From: Sphingomonas sp. Y57
GTDB taxonomy: Bacteria; Pseudomonadota; Alphaproteobacteria; Sphingomonadales; Sphingomonadaceae
Length of the DNA stretch: 64,000 bases
NCBI RefSeq assembly: GCF_001015195.1
Contig: NZ_LDES01000095.1
Location: 20,441 to 84,440 of the forward strand
Direction: 5' to 3'
The notes beneath the pieces were generated by a model. It did not search any database. It had not been told where the DNA came from and was given only the letters and a program-made list of their open reading frames with translations. The translations under genes were made by a program, and so were the position numbers. Within the stretch, counting starts at the first letter, position 1, and every line of letters begins with the position of its first letter. Below, piece by piece: positions 45,309 through 52,881 of this stretch.

Positions 45309-45946
45309 GCCGCGGGATCCAGTCGGGCCGCGAGGTCGAGGATTTCGCCGCTGAAATCGGCGACCTCGAACCCCATCGCCTGTGCCGCCTCGGCCATGCG
45401 ACGCTCGGCGAGCATTCCCGCGCCACCCGATTCGAAGAAACGCGACTGATCGGGGCCGTGAAGCCGCGACAGCGGGAAGCAGCAAAGCCGCGCCGCGCCG
45501 GCGTCCCGGAGCTGTCGCAACAGATCGACCGGCCTGCGAAACGGGTCATCGGCGATGACACACGCCCATATATCCGGCGGGATCGGCGCCCGGCGCATTT
45601 CCGTCAGCAGCAGCCCATTGGCGTCGTGGATCGGGAGAACCGCGACAAACAGAGCAGCCGGCATCGGAAAATCGGCTATAGCTGGAAAAAGCAGCTGTTG
45701 CGTGCCGGCCCGCGACACCGCGTCCCCAGCGCCCAGGCGCGCGAGGAGTTTCACCGCCGCCATCACCGTCTCCGGGACCTGGACGCGCTGTCCGCCGCGA
45801 CGGTCTTTCCCGCCCGACGCCTCGGGCGGTCGAGAAGAGAAACGGACCGCCAGATCGGGCTGTGCGGCTCCCAGGCCTTGAGACGCGTCAGCATCGTTCG
45901 ATCTCCCGATCATCGCGTGCAGGAACCGGCATGGCGACCCCGACAT
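45305..45946 (-). CDS. Half-length TIM-barrel (PEP-hydrolase-like) protein
   Basis: About 213 aa. Its middle (WACVIADDPFRRPVDLLRQL, then GAARLCCFPLSRL, EAAQAMGFEVADF) matches the first half of the TIM-barrel domain of PEP_hydrolase-family proteins, the same family as the N-terminal part of the regulator it overlaps (GTGA, translational coupling). A full barrel would need the second half, absent here. It may pair with the regulator as a sensing partner or be a decayed duplicate. The start is uncertain: ATG 45946 is used; TTG 45973 and ATG 45913 are alternatives. Confidence 0.65.
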   Translation of the reverse strand: MSGSPCRFLHAMIGRSNDADASQGLGAAQPDLAVRFSSRPPEASGGKDRRGGQRVQVPETVMAAVKLLARLGAGDAVSRAGTQQLLFPAIADFPMPAALFVAVLPIHDANGLLLTEMRRAPIPPDIWACVIADDPFRRPVDLLRQLRDAGAARLCCFPLSRLHGPDQSRFFESGGAGMLAERRMAEAAQAMGFEVADFSGEILDLAARLDPAA

Positions 45947-45991
45947 GCCTAACTGCCACCGCGGGAACCGCAAGCCGTGCGTGACCGACGG

Positions 45992-46008
45992 TTACCCATT
46001 TTACCCAT
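45992..46008 (+). promoter_or_regulatory. Tandem TTACCCAT repeat in the divergent promoter region
   Basis: TTACCCAT occurs twice, separated by one base (9-base period), in the gap between the regulator pair (-) and the aldolase operon (+). Direct repeats in such a place suggest a regulator site; the Fis-type regulator encoded next door is the obvious candidate. Confidence 0.4.
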
Positions 46009-46085
46009 GAGCCCGGAGAATTGCGGTTATCGCCACGACGCCCGCTCTCGATATCTCGACCGATCGGACTAGAGGGGGCAGCGGC

Positions 46086-46202
46086 TTGCCAGACATCATC
46101 TTCATCGCCCGCACGCCGCCCGATCCGGCGCGGATCGCCCGTCCTGGGCGACCCTTGCCAACCACGCGCGCGACCGGCGCGCCATCGGCCGCCCGATCAT
46201 GA
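46086..46202 (+). CDS. Possible 38-residue leader ORF coupled to the aldolase gene
   Basis: TTG start with GAGGGGG about 7-8 bases upstream, 38 codons, rich in Pro, Arg and Ala. Its stop overlaps the aldolase ATG as ATGA (46199-46202). The aldolase ATG itself has no ribosome site, so coupling from this short frame could drive it. Alternatively the aldolase has another start. No family match. Confidence 0.3.
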   Translation: MPDIIFIARTPPDPARIARPGRPLPTTRATGAPSAARS

Positions 46203-46999
46203 TCGATCACCGCCGCGGCTTGCAGGACCGCATGGCGGCCGGCGACGGCGTCTTCGGCCTCATGCACATGCATCCGCACGAGCTGTTCGTCGAACTGGCC
46301 GGTATCAGCGGTTATGATTTCCTGGTCGTAGACCTCGAGCACGGCCTGTTCACCGACAGCGACGTGTCGCGCGCGATCCTGGCCGCTCGATCGACCGAGC
46401 TGTTCATCTTCGTGCGGATCGCTCGGCATGATCCGAAGATGATCGGCCGGATGCTCGACCTCGGCGCCGACGGCATCATCGTGCCGGGCGTGACCTCGGC
46501 AGACGAGTTGGCCCCGCTGGTGGCGGCAATGTCCTATCCACCGGCCGGCAGCCGTGGCTTCGCCCCATCGTCGCATCGCGAAGCCGGTTTCGGCACCGAT
46601 CTCGCCCGGCATGTGGCGGCGCCCCGCGGCGGCGCTTTGCTGATCGCGCTGATCGAGACCGCCTGCGGCGTCGCGCGGCTCGACGCGATTTGTGCGGTTG
46701 ATGGCCTCGATGGCGTGATGCTGGGACCGGCGGATCTGACCGCGGACCTCGGAGCGCCGGGCGATTTCGACAATCCCGCCTATGTGGCGGCCAACCGCGC
46801 GATCGAGACTGCCGCCGCCGCGCATCGAAGACTGATCGGCGCGGCGCCGCACGCCGGGCGGCGGACTGCCGATCTGCTCGGCTTGGGCTATCGGTTCTTC
46901 ATTGTCGGGAGCGACGTGTCGGTGACGCGCGAGGGCCTCAGGCGAGCCCTGTTGGACGCCCGTCCCGCCGGTGATCATACCGGGGGGGCGATGGCGTGA
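46199..46999 (+). CDS. HpcH/HpaI family aldolase
   Basis: 266 aa TIM-barrel class II (metal-dependent) aldolase of the 2-keto-3-deoxy-acid type, which splits 2-oxo-4-hydroxy acids to pyruvate and an aldehyde. Signatures: FLVVDLEHG, RIARHDP, the metal-site glutamate in LIETACGV, and GPADLTADLG. Sugar-acid and aromatic pathways both use this family, so the substrate is open. First enzyme of a + strand operon with amidohydrolase-2, MFS and FMN dehydrogenase genes; the next start overlaps its stop (GTGA). No own ribosome site was seen before ATG 46199. Confidence 0.88.
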   Translation: MIDHRRGLQDRMAAGDGVFGLMHMHPHELFVELAGISGYDFLVVDLEHGLFTDSDVSRAILAARSTELFIFVRIARHDPKMIGRMLDLGADGIIVPGVTSADELAPLVAAMSYPPAGSRGFAPSSHREAGFGTDLARHVAAPRGGALLIALIETACGVARLDAICAVDGLDGVMLGPADLTADLGAPGDFDNPAYVAANRAIETAAAAHRRLIGAAPHAGRRTADLLGLGYRFFIVGSDVSVTREGLRRALLDARPAGDHTGGAMA

Positions 47000-48075
47000 G
47001 CGACGATGCCGGCGAGCCGATCATCGAGCCCGAGTTGCCGATCATCGATGCGCATCATCATCTCTGGTACCAGACCGACGCCGCGCTCGCCGCGATGGAG
47101 GCCGATGACGACATCATCTCCAGGACGATCAGCCCGACATATCGGAAATATCGACGCTTCCTGTTCGACGAGTTTCTCGCCGAGCTGAACACGGGGCATA
47201 ATGTGCGCGCCACTTGCTACATGCAGGGCAGCGCCATGCTGCGGGCGACCGGGCCCGCCGAGATGCGAGGCGTCGGCGAGATCGAGTTCGCCAACGGCAT
47301 GGCCGCGATCGCCGCGAGCCATAACCTGACCGACATATTGATGTGCGCGGGCATCATAGGGGGAGTCGATCTGGGGCTGGGCGATGCCGTGCGACCGGTG
47401 CTCGAGGCGCAGCTCAGCGCGGGGGGGCATCGGTTTCGCGGCGTCCGCAGCGTTGCCATCTACCACGATGACCCGGCGATCCTCGGCCGGGGCCGCTGCC
47501 AGCCGCACCGGCTGCGCGACATCCAGTTCCGCCGGGGAGCGGCGCATCTCGTCGATATGGGCCTTTCGCTCGACCTGTTCATCGTCGACCAGCAGATACC
47601 CGAGCTCATCGCGTTCGCCAGCGCCCTTCCCGGTCTTCAGATCATCCTCGATCATATCGGCTTTCCGGTCGCGGTTGGTCGCTACGCCGGCCAGCGGGCG
47701 GAGCGCTTTCCGGTCTGGCGCGACGCGATCTTCGCGCTGGCGAAACTGCCCAATGTCGCGATCAAGCTCGGCGGCCTCGGCCTGGCCGCGGTCGGTCTGC
47801 CGTCGTTCGGGGCGCGGCCGGCAGCGGGCTCAGAGACGCTTGCAGCGGAATGGAGACCTTATCTTGAATCCTGCATCGAGGCGTTCGGGCCGACGCGCGC
47901 GATGTTCCAGAGCAACTTTCCGGTCGATGCGGGCACCTGCGGCTATGCGACCCTGTGGAACGCCTTCAAGCGGGTCGCGAGCGGCGCATCGGCGGCGGAA
48001 AAGCATGCGCTGTTCTTCGGAACGGCCAAGGCCGTCTATCGCCTCGATGTGCCGAACCCGACCAATGCCGGATAA
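46996..48075 (+). CDS. Amidohydrolase-2 family metal-dependent hydrolase (lactonase-like)
   Basis: 359 aa. TIM-barrel hydrolase of the amidohydrolase_2 family (lactonases, decarboxylases). First-strand motif IIDAHHHLW, histidine in IILDHIGFP and the aspartate in FQSNFPVDAG agree with members that hydrolyse sugar or pyrone lactones. GTG start overlapping the aldolase stop, so translationally coupled. A lactonase feeding a 2-oxo-acid aldolase is a common pairing and gives a consistent two-step route, but the substrate remains unknown. Confidence 0.87.
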   Translation: MSDDAGEPIIEPELPIIDAHHHLWYQTDAALAAMEADDDIISRTISPTYRKYRRFLFDEFLAELNTGHNVRATCYMQGSAMLRATGPAEMRGVGEIEFANGMAAIAASHNLTDILMCAGIIGGVDLGLGDAVRPVLEAQLSAGGHRFRGVRSVAIYHDDPAILGRGRCQPHRLRDIQFRRGAAHLVDMGLSLDLFIVDQQIPELIAFASALPGLQIILDHIGFPVAVGRYAGQRAERFPVWRDAIFALAKLPNVAIKLGGLGLAAVGLPSFGARPAAGSETLAAEWRPYLESCIEAFGPTRAMFQSNFPVDAGTCGYATLWNAFKRVASGASAAEKHALFFGTAKAVYRLDVPNPTNAG

Positions 48076-48159
48076 GCGGTCACGGCATTGGTCGCGCGCG
48101 TCAGCCAGGATAGGCTGCGACCGCGGGGGGACGCTCGTACCCGCGAGCGGAGGGACAGC

Positions 48160-49455
48160 ATGACCACAGCAGGCGAGATCACGCCCGCCGGCGGCGAGGG
48201 CGCCGAACCCTGGCGGCAATTCACTTCGCGGCAGCGCTGGCTCTTCCTGCTGATATTGTTCCTGGTGGTGACGACCAGCTATGCTGACCGGTTCGTGCTC
48301 CCGCTCGTGCTCGAGCCGATCAAGGTCGAGTTCGGCCTGACCGATACCGAGCTGGGCCTGCTCAGCGGCCTGCCCTTCACGCTCTGCTATGCCCTGTGCA
48401 CCCTGCCCTTCGGCCGCCTTGCGGACCGATATAGCCGCAAGAAGGTCCTGCTCTTCTCGCTCATCCTGTGGAGTGTGATGACAGGGCTGTGCGGTCTGGC
48501 GCAAGGCTTGTTGATGCTGTTCGTCGCGCGGATGGGCGTAGGGGTCGGCGAGGGTGGAGCCATGCCGTCATCGCATGCCCTGGTCGCGAGCTACTTTCCC
48601 GCCGAGCAGCGAGGTACCGCCTTCGTGCTGCTGGCCTCGTCGGCAACGGCCGGCACCTTCATCGCCTTTGCGATCGGCGGATGGCTCACCGACCTCTATG
48701 GCTGGCGCGGCACCTTCATCGCGGTCGCGGCCTTCTCGATACCGGTGGCGCTGCTCGCCGCCATCGTCCTGGTCGAGCCGACCCGCCCCGAGGCGGACGA
48801 CGACCGCGCGCGGCACTTTCGCGATGATTGCGCCAAGCTGCTCGGCAAGCGCTCCTACCTGCTCATGATCGTGGGGATAAGTTTCTACGGGATGTTCGTC
48901 CATGGACCGGTGATGTTCATTCCGACCTTCCTCGTCCGCGAAATGGGATTGGGACTCGCGGCGGCGGGCGCCCAATATGGTACCGCCGTGACGATCGGCA
49001 CGCTGGTGGGCACCGCGATCGGCGCGCTGAGCGTCGACCGGCTCCAGCGCCACGACCTTCGATGGCTGCTCTGGCTGCCGGCAGCGAGCGCTGCCCTGGT
49101 CAGCCTGCTCACCGCGCTGGCGATGAGCATGCGGGAGGTGGGTCCCTTCCTGCTGGTCGTCGGCATCATCTATTGCATTCTGACGATCGCCGTCCCCGCC
49201 CTCGGCGTCGCGGCCCAACGCATCTGTGGGGATCGGCTGAGGGGGACGGCGACCTCCTTGTACATGATCGCGCTGACCCTGATCGGTGCCACGCTCGGCC
49301 CTATCCTCACTGGCGCGATCAGCGATGCGCTCGCTCCCGGCTTTCCGACCGACCATCTCCGCTACGCGCTGGCGATCATGGCGCTGCCGCTTCTGGCCGG
49401 GGCGCTCTTCTGGGCCGCGGCGAGCCGGGCCATCGCCGCGGATGCGGTCGAATGA
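48160..49455 (+). CDS. MFS transporter
   Basis: 431 aa, twelve predicted membrane helices. Motifs: YADRFVLPLVLEPIKVEF, LTDTELGLLSG and PFGRLADRYSRKK (the MFS loop 2-3 signature). Same broad Spinster-like group as the other carriers here but not a close copy. ATG 48160 chosen because GGAGGG lies about 6 bases upstream; an earlier in-frame ATG lacks one. Placed between the lactonase-like and FMN dehydrogenase genes, so probably carries the acid or lactone these enzymes use. Confidence 0.9.
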   Translation: MTTAGEITPAGGEGAEPWRQFTSRQRWLFLLILFLVVTTSYADRFVLPLVLEPIKVEFGLTDTELGLLSGLPFTLCYALCTLPFGRLADRYSRKKVLLFSLILWSVMTGLCGLAQGLLMLFVARMGVGVGEGGAMPSSHALVASYFPAEQRGTAFVLLASSATAGTFIAFAIGGWLTDLYGWRGTFIAVAAFSIPVALLAAIVLVEPTRPEADDDRARHFRDDCAKLLGKRSYLLMIVGISFYGMFVHGPVMFIPTFLVREMGLGLAAAGAQYGTAVTIGTLVGTAIGALSVDRLQRHDLRWLLWLPAASAALVSLLTALAMSMREVGPFLLVVGIIYCILTIAVPALGVAAQRICGDRLRGTATSLYMIALTLIGATLGPILTGAISDALAPGFPTDHLRYALAIMALPLLAGALFWAAASRAIAADAVE

Positions 49456-49506
49456 GCCCGCACCGGCCATCGGATCATCGACAGCGCGCACCCTGGGAGA
49501 CCCCGC

Positions 49507-50649
49507 ATGCTCGCCCGTTGCCATAATATCGAGGATCTGCGCCGCCAGGCGGCGCGCCGGCTTCCCACACCGATATTCGACTTCCTGGACGGTGGCGCCG
49601 AGGATGAAGCGACCCTGCGCAACAATCGGATGGCCTTCGACCGGGAAAAGCTCGTGCCCTCCTGTCTTCGTGACGTCGAGACCGTCGACACCGCGACGAC
49701 GATCTTCGGTCAGGCCAGTGCGCTGCCGCTGATCTGCGCACCGACCGGCGCTTCCCGTCTGTTCCACCCGGCGGGCGAGATCGCGGTCGCCCGGGCAGCG
49801 GCGCGGGCGGGCGTGCCCTATGCCTTGTCGACCGGGTCGACGCGGAGCATCGAGGAGGTCGCCGCGGCAAGCGACGGCGCGAAGATATTCCAGCTCTATG
49901 TCTACAAGGATCACGGGGTGAACCGCGAGCTCATCGAGCGGGCCCGGGCGGCGGGCTATGGCGCGCTCTGCATCACCGTCGACGTGGCCGTCGTCGGCAA
50001 GCGGGAACGCGACCTGCGCCATGGATTGTCGATCCCGATGCGCTTCACCCCGGCGGCGGTCGCGCGTTTTGCCTGTTCGCCGCGCTGGCTCTGGGGCGTG
50101 CGGGGGGGACTGGGACTCGGCGCGAACCTGAAGACCATTGGCGGCGCTGCGGGTCGCGGACGCGGAGCATCGACATCGTGGCAGCTCGACCCGTCGCTCG
50201 ACTGGGATGGCCTGGCCGACCTCGCCGCGCTGTGGAACGGCCCCTTCGTCGTCAAGGGCATCATGGCGGCCGACGATGCCCGCCACGCGCTAGATGCCGG
50301 TGCCACCGGAATCATCATTTCCAACCATGGCGGTCGCCAGCTGGACGGGGCAGCGGCACCGATCGAGGTTCTCCCCGCGATCGCGCAGGCGGTGGCCGGA
50401 CGTGCGGATATCGTGCTGGATGGCGGCGTGCGGCGGGGTACCCATATCCTCAAGGCGATCGCTCTGGGAGCAAAGGGCGTCGCGATCGGCCGGCCTTATC
50501 TTTATGGCCTGGCGGCCGGCGGCGAGGCTGGGGTCGATCGGGCCCTGGCGATATTGCACAAGGAGCTGGCGGTCGCGATGCAGCTGGCGGGTTGTCCGGA
50601 TCTCGGCGCGATCGACGAGCGCCTCATCCTGCGCGCCTCGCCGGCCTGA
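49507..50649 (+). CDS. FMN-dependent 2-hydroxyacid dehydrogenase/oxidase (LldD/glycolate oxidase family)
   Basis: 380 aa FMN barrel that oxidises L-2-hydroxy acids (lactate, glycolate, mandelate type) to 2-oxo acids. Seen: FDFLDGGAEDE at the N-terminus, ICAPTG, the FMN-lysine strand FVVKGIMAADDA, the active-site histidine/arginine in ISNHGGRQLDG, and the phosphate-binding DGGVRRGTHILKAIALGA. Whether it is a membrane dehydrogenase or an oxidase cannot be told. Last gene of the aldolase/lactonase/MFS operon; the acid oxidised may be the aldolase-side product or come from depsipeptide hydroxy acids (speculative). Confidence 0.92.
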   Translation: MLARCHNIEDLRRQAARRLPTPIFDFLDGGAEDEATLRNNRMAFDREKLVPSCLRDVETVDTATTIFGQASALPLICAPTGASRLFHPAGEIAVARAAARAGVPYALSTGSTRSIEEVAAASDGAKIFQLYVYKDHGVNRELIERARAAGYGALCITVDVAVVGKRERDLRHGLSIPMRFTPAAVARFACSPRWLWGVRGGLGLGANLKTIGGAAGRGRGASTSWQLDPSLDWDGLADLAALWNGPFVVKGIMAADDARHALDAGATGIIISNHGGRQLDGAAAPIEVLPAIAQAVAGRADIVLDGGVRRGTHILKAIALGAKGVAIGRPYLYGLAAGGEAGVDRALAILHKELAVAMQLAGCPDLGAIDERLILRASPA

Positions 50650-50812
50650 CCTGTCTGAAGCTTGTCGCCTCCGAGGCCATATTGCAGCCAAACACGCGAT
50701 CCCGTTTTGGTCAATCAGGCGCTGTCCTGGCCGAACGGCTGCGGGCCTATGCGCGACATTCATGATGGCGGTGCGCGCCAAGCTAGGATCGGACGGCTCA
50801 GGAAAGGCCGCG

Positions 50813-51835
50813 TCATTGCCGGCCTGTTCGCTCGATCGCATCCACGAGCCGACCGATGCCGAACCGCACCGGATCGCAACAGGGCATGCCATATGTGAGC
50901 GACAGTGCCTCGATCAGCGACCGAGCGTCGGCTGCTGCCAACGAGCTGGTGTTGAGGGCAATGCCAACCACCCGAGCCTCGCGGTTGGTGAGCCTGCCCG
51001 CCGCTTCATAGGCCAGGATAGCGTCGTGTAGAGCGGGGAGCGGCATGTGAGGAAGGCCCAACAGGCTTTCCCTGCCCGGATCGTGGCAGAGCACCATGGC
51101 GTCGGGCTGGGACCCGTGCACCAAACCCAATGTCACGCCAGCATAGGCGGGATGAAAGAGCGAACCTTGGCCTTCGATGACGTCCCAGTGATCAGGCGCA
51201 CCCGCCGGTGACAGGGCTTCGGCAGCGCCCGAGATGAAATCGGCGACGACGTGATCGATCGCGAGCCCTTGGCCCGCGATGAGGATGCCGGTCTGGCCGG
51301 TCGCTCGGAAGTCGGCGTCGATGCCGCGTCTTCGCATTTCCGCCGCTATGGCGAGCGCGGTGTATTTCTTGCCCAGTGCGCAGTCGGTGCCGACGGTCAG
51401 CAGGCGCCTTCCTGTCCGGCGAGCCCCTGTCCCCACTTTCAACGCCATGTCGGTCTGGCGTACGTCATGAACGCGGCTACCGGAGCGCCGAGATGCCTCG
51501 GCGATCTCGGGAATCTCCGCCAGGCGCTCGTGAAGGCCGGCCGCGACGTCCAGTCCGACATCGAGCGCTGCGGTGATGGTCTCCAGCCAGTCCGGGTCGA
51601 GCTGTCCGCCCATCGGCGCGATCGCGATCACGAGCGTCTTGGCGCCCGCCTCGACGGCCTGCGCAAGGGTCATGTCCGGCAGGCCGATGTCCACCGCGCG
51701 ATCGCTCAGGCGAAGCTGCCCGACACAGGCCTCTGGCACCCAGTCCCTCAGCCCGAAAGCGGTCTTGGCGTAGGCGGGGTGCTCGACATCGCCGATGAAC
51801 AGCACATAGGGCTTGGCAAGGTCATGACGGTTCAT
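50813..51835 (-). CDS. dgcN: DUF1611 family protein, DgcN-like (D-glutamate N-acetyltransferase candidate)
   Basis: 340 aa. DUF1611 family: N-terminal Rossmann-like part (AKTLVIAIAPMGGQL) and a C-terminal P-loop-like domain (LLTVGTDCALGKKYTALAI, then ATGQTGILIAGQG). Partnership with a dipeptide-epimerase-type enolase gene, joined by an ATGA overlap (51835-51832), is the arrangement described for dgcN-dgcA, where DgcN acetylates D-Glu and DgcA epimerises N-acetyl-D-Glu. I assign the symbol from family plus neighbour; the acceptor here may be another D-amino acid. The frame is open 80 codons upstream but overlaps the partner gene. Last gene of the right-hand operon. Confidence 0.8.
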   Translation of the reverse strand: MNRHDLAKPYVLFIGDVEHPAYAKTAFGLRDWVPEACVGQLRLSDRAVDIGLPDMTLAQAVEAGAKTLVIAIAPMGGQLDPDWLETITAALDVGLDVAAGLHERLAEIPEIAEASRRSGSRVHDVRQTDMALKVGTGARRTGRRLLTVGTDCALGKKYTALAIAAEMRRRGIDADFRATGQTGILIAGQGLAIDHVVADFISGAAEALSPAGAPDHWDVIEGQGSLFHPAYAGVTLGLVHGSQPDAMVLCHDPGRESLLGLPHMPLPALHDAILAYEAAGRLTNREARVVGIALNTSSLAAADARSLIEALSLTYGMPCCDPVRFGIGRLVDAIERTGRQ

Positions 51836-52842
51836 CGGGCGCTCCCCCAAAGAGCCGCCGGACAATCGATCGCCCCATCGCGATAGGTCGCGCAGGGATC
51901 GCGATCCGATCGCAGGAAGAGCGGTCCGTCGAGGTCGGCGATATCGCAGGATTGTCCCAACACCCAGGCAGGCGCCATGGCCAGCGAGGTGCCGATCATA
52001 TTGCCCACCATGACGTCCAGGCCATGGCTGCGCGCCACCTTCGCCATCGCCAGGCCCTCGGTGAGACCGCCGCATTTATCGAGCTTGATGTTGATCAGAT
52101 CGTAGCGTCCGACCATCGCCTGAATATCATCCAGACATTGGACGCTTTCGTCGGCACCGATCGGGATCGGCGATCGAAAACCATCGAGCAGCTTGTCCTG
52201 TCCGACCGGGAAGGGCTGCTCGATCATCCGGATGTCCGCCTGCTCGAAAACGGGCATGAGCGCTTCCAGCTTGCGCCGGTCGAACCCCTGATTGGCGTCG
52301 ACCGAAAGCCACACATCGGGCCGGGCGGCGCGCACAGCTTTTACCCGATCGGCATCCAGGTCGTCGCCGACGAGCTTCAACTTGATGCTGCGCGCCTGAT
52401 CGTAGCGAAGGGCCGTCTTGGCCATGATCTCGGGAGCCTCGGCGCCGCAGGTGAAGGTGGTTCGCACCGGCCTTGGATCGGTGCATCCGGCGCGCTGCCA
52501 AGCGTCGACGCCGCTCAACTTGGCCTCAAGATCCCACAAGGCGCTGTCGAGCGCGTTGCGCGCGCCGCCAGGCGGCAGGAGGCGCTGCGCGCTCAGTCGA
52601 TCCGTACCGGCTTCGACCTCTGCCCGCACCGCTTCGATCCGGGCGACCAGCATCTCCGGCGTGTCACCGTGGTAATAGACTCCGGCGGCCTCTCCGCGGC
52701 CGACCAGTTCACCGTTCTGCAAAGAGACGATGACGAGATCGACATGGTGCCAGACGTGGCCCGAGATCCGGAACGGTAGCGTCAGCGGCCATTGCTCGAT
52801 CGCGACAGACATGCGCACAGGGCCTAGATGTGGAGCTTCCAC
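51832..52842 (-). CDS. dgcA: Enolase-superfamily dipeptide epimerase, DgcA-like
   Basis: 336 aa mandelate racemase/muconate lactonising enzyme fold. Catalytic residues visible: KxK (Lys154/Lys156 in SIKLKL), metal ligands Asp182 (SVDANQ), Glu208 (MIEQP) and Asp231 (GADES), and the second-face lysines at 253/256 (NIKLDK). This is the L-Ala-D/L-Glu epimerase subgroup; next to DUF1611 it is better read as N-acetyl-D-glutamate racemase (DgcA). GTG 52842 has AAGGAAA 7 bases upstream; ATG 52812 is an alternative. Sits directly after aminopeptidase P in the peptide operon, so it may instead epimerise dipeptides. Confidence 0.85.
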   Translation of the reverse strand: MEAPHLGPVRMSVAIEQWPLTLPFRISGHVWHHVDLVIVSLQNGELVGRGEAAGVYYHGDTPEMLVARIEAVRAEVEAGTDRLSAQRLLPPGGARNALDSALWDLEAKLSGVDAWQRAGCTDPRPVRTTFTCGAEAPEIMAKTALRYDQARSIKLKLVGDDLDADRVKAVRAARPDVWLSVDANQGFDRRKLEALMPVFEQADIRMIEQPFPVGQDKLLDGFRSPIPIGADESVQCLDDIQAMVGRYDLINIKLDKCGGLTEGLAMAKVARSHGLDVMVGNMIGTSLAMAPAWVLGQSCDIADLDGPLFLRSDRDPCATYRDGAIDCPAALWGSAR

Positions 52843-52881
52843 GGTGCTTTCCTTTCGATGAGAGGAGGATTTGAGTCCGCG

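Noticed and set aside
46021..46317. 98-residue frame over the aldolase start
   Set aside because: Runs into the conserved aldolase in another frame and has no domain or coding pattern.
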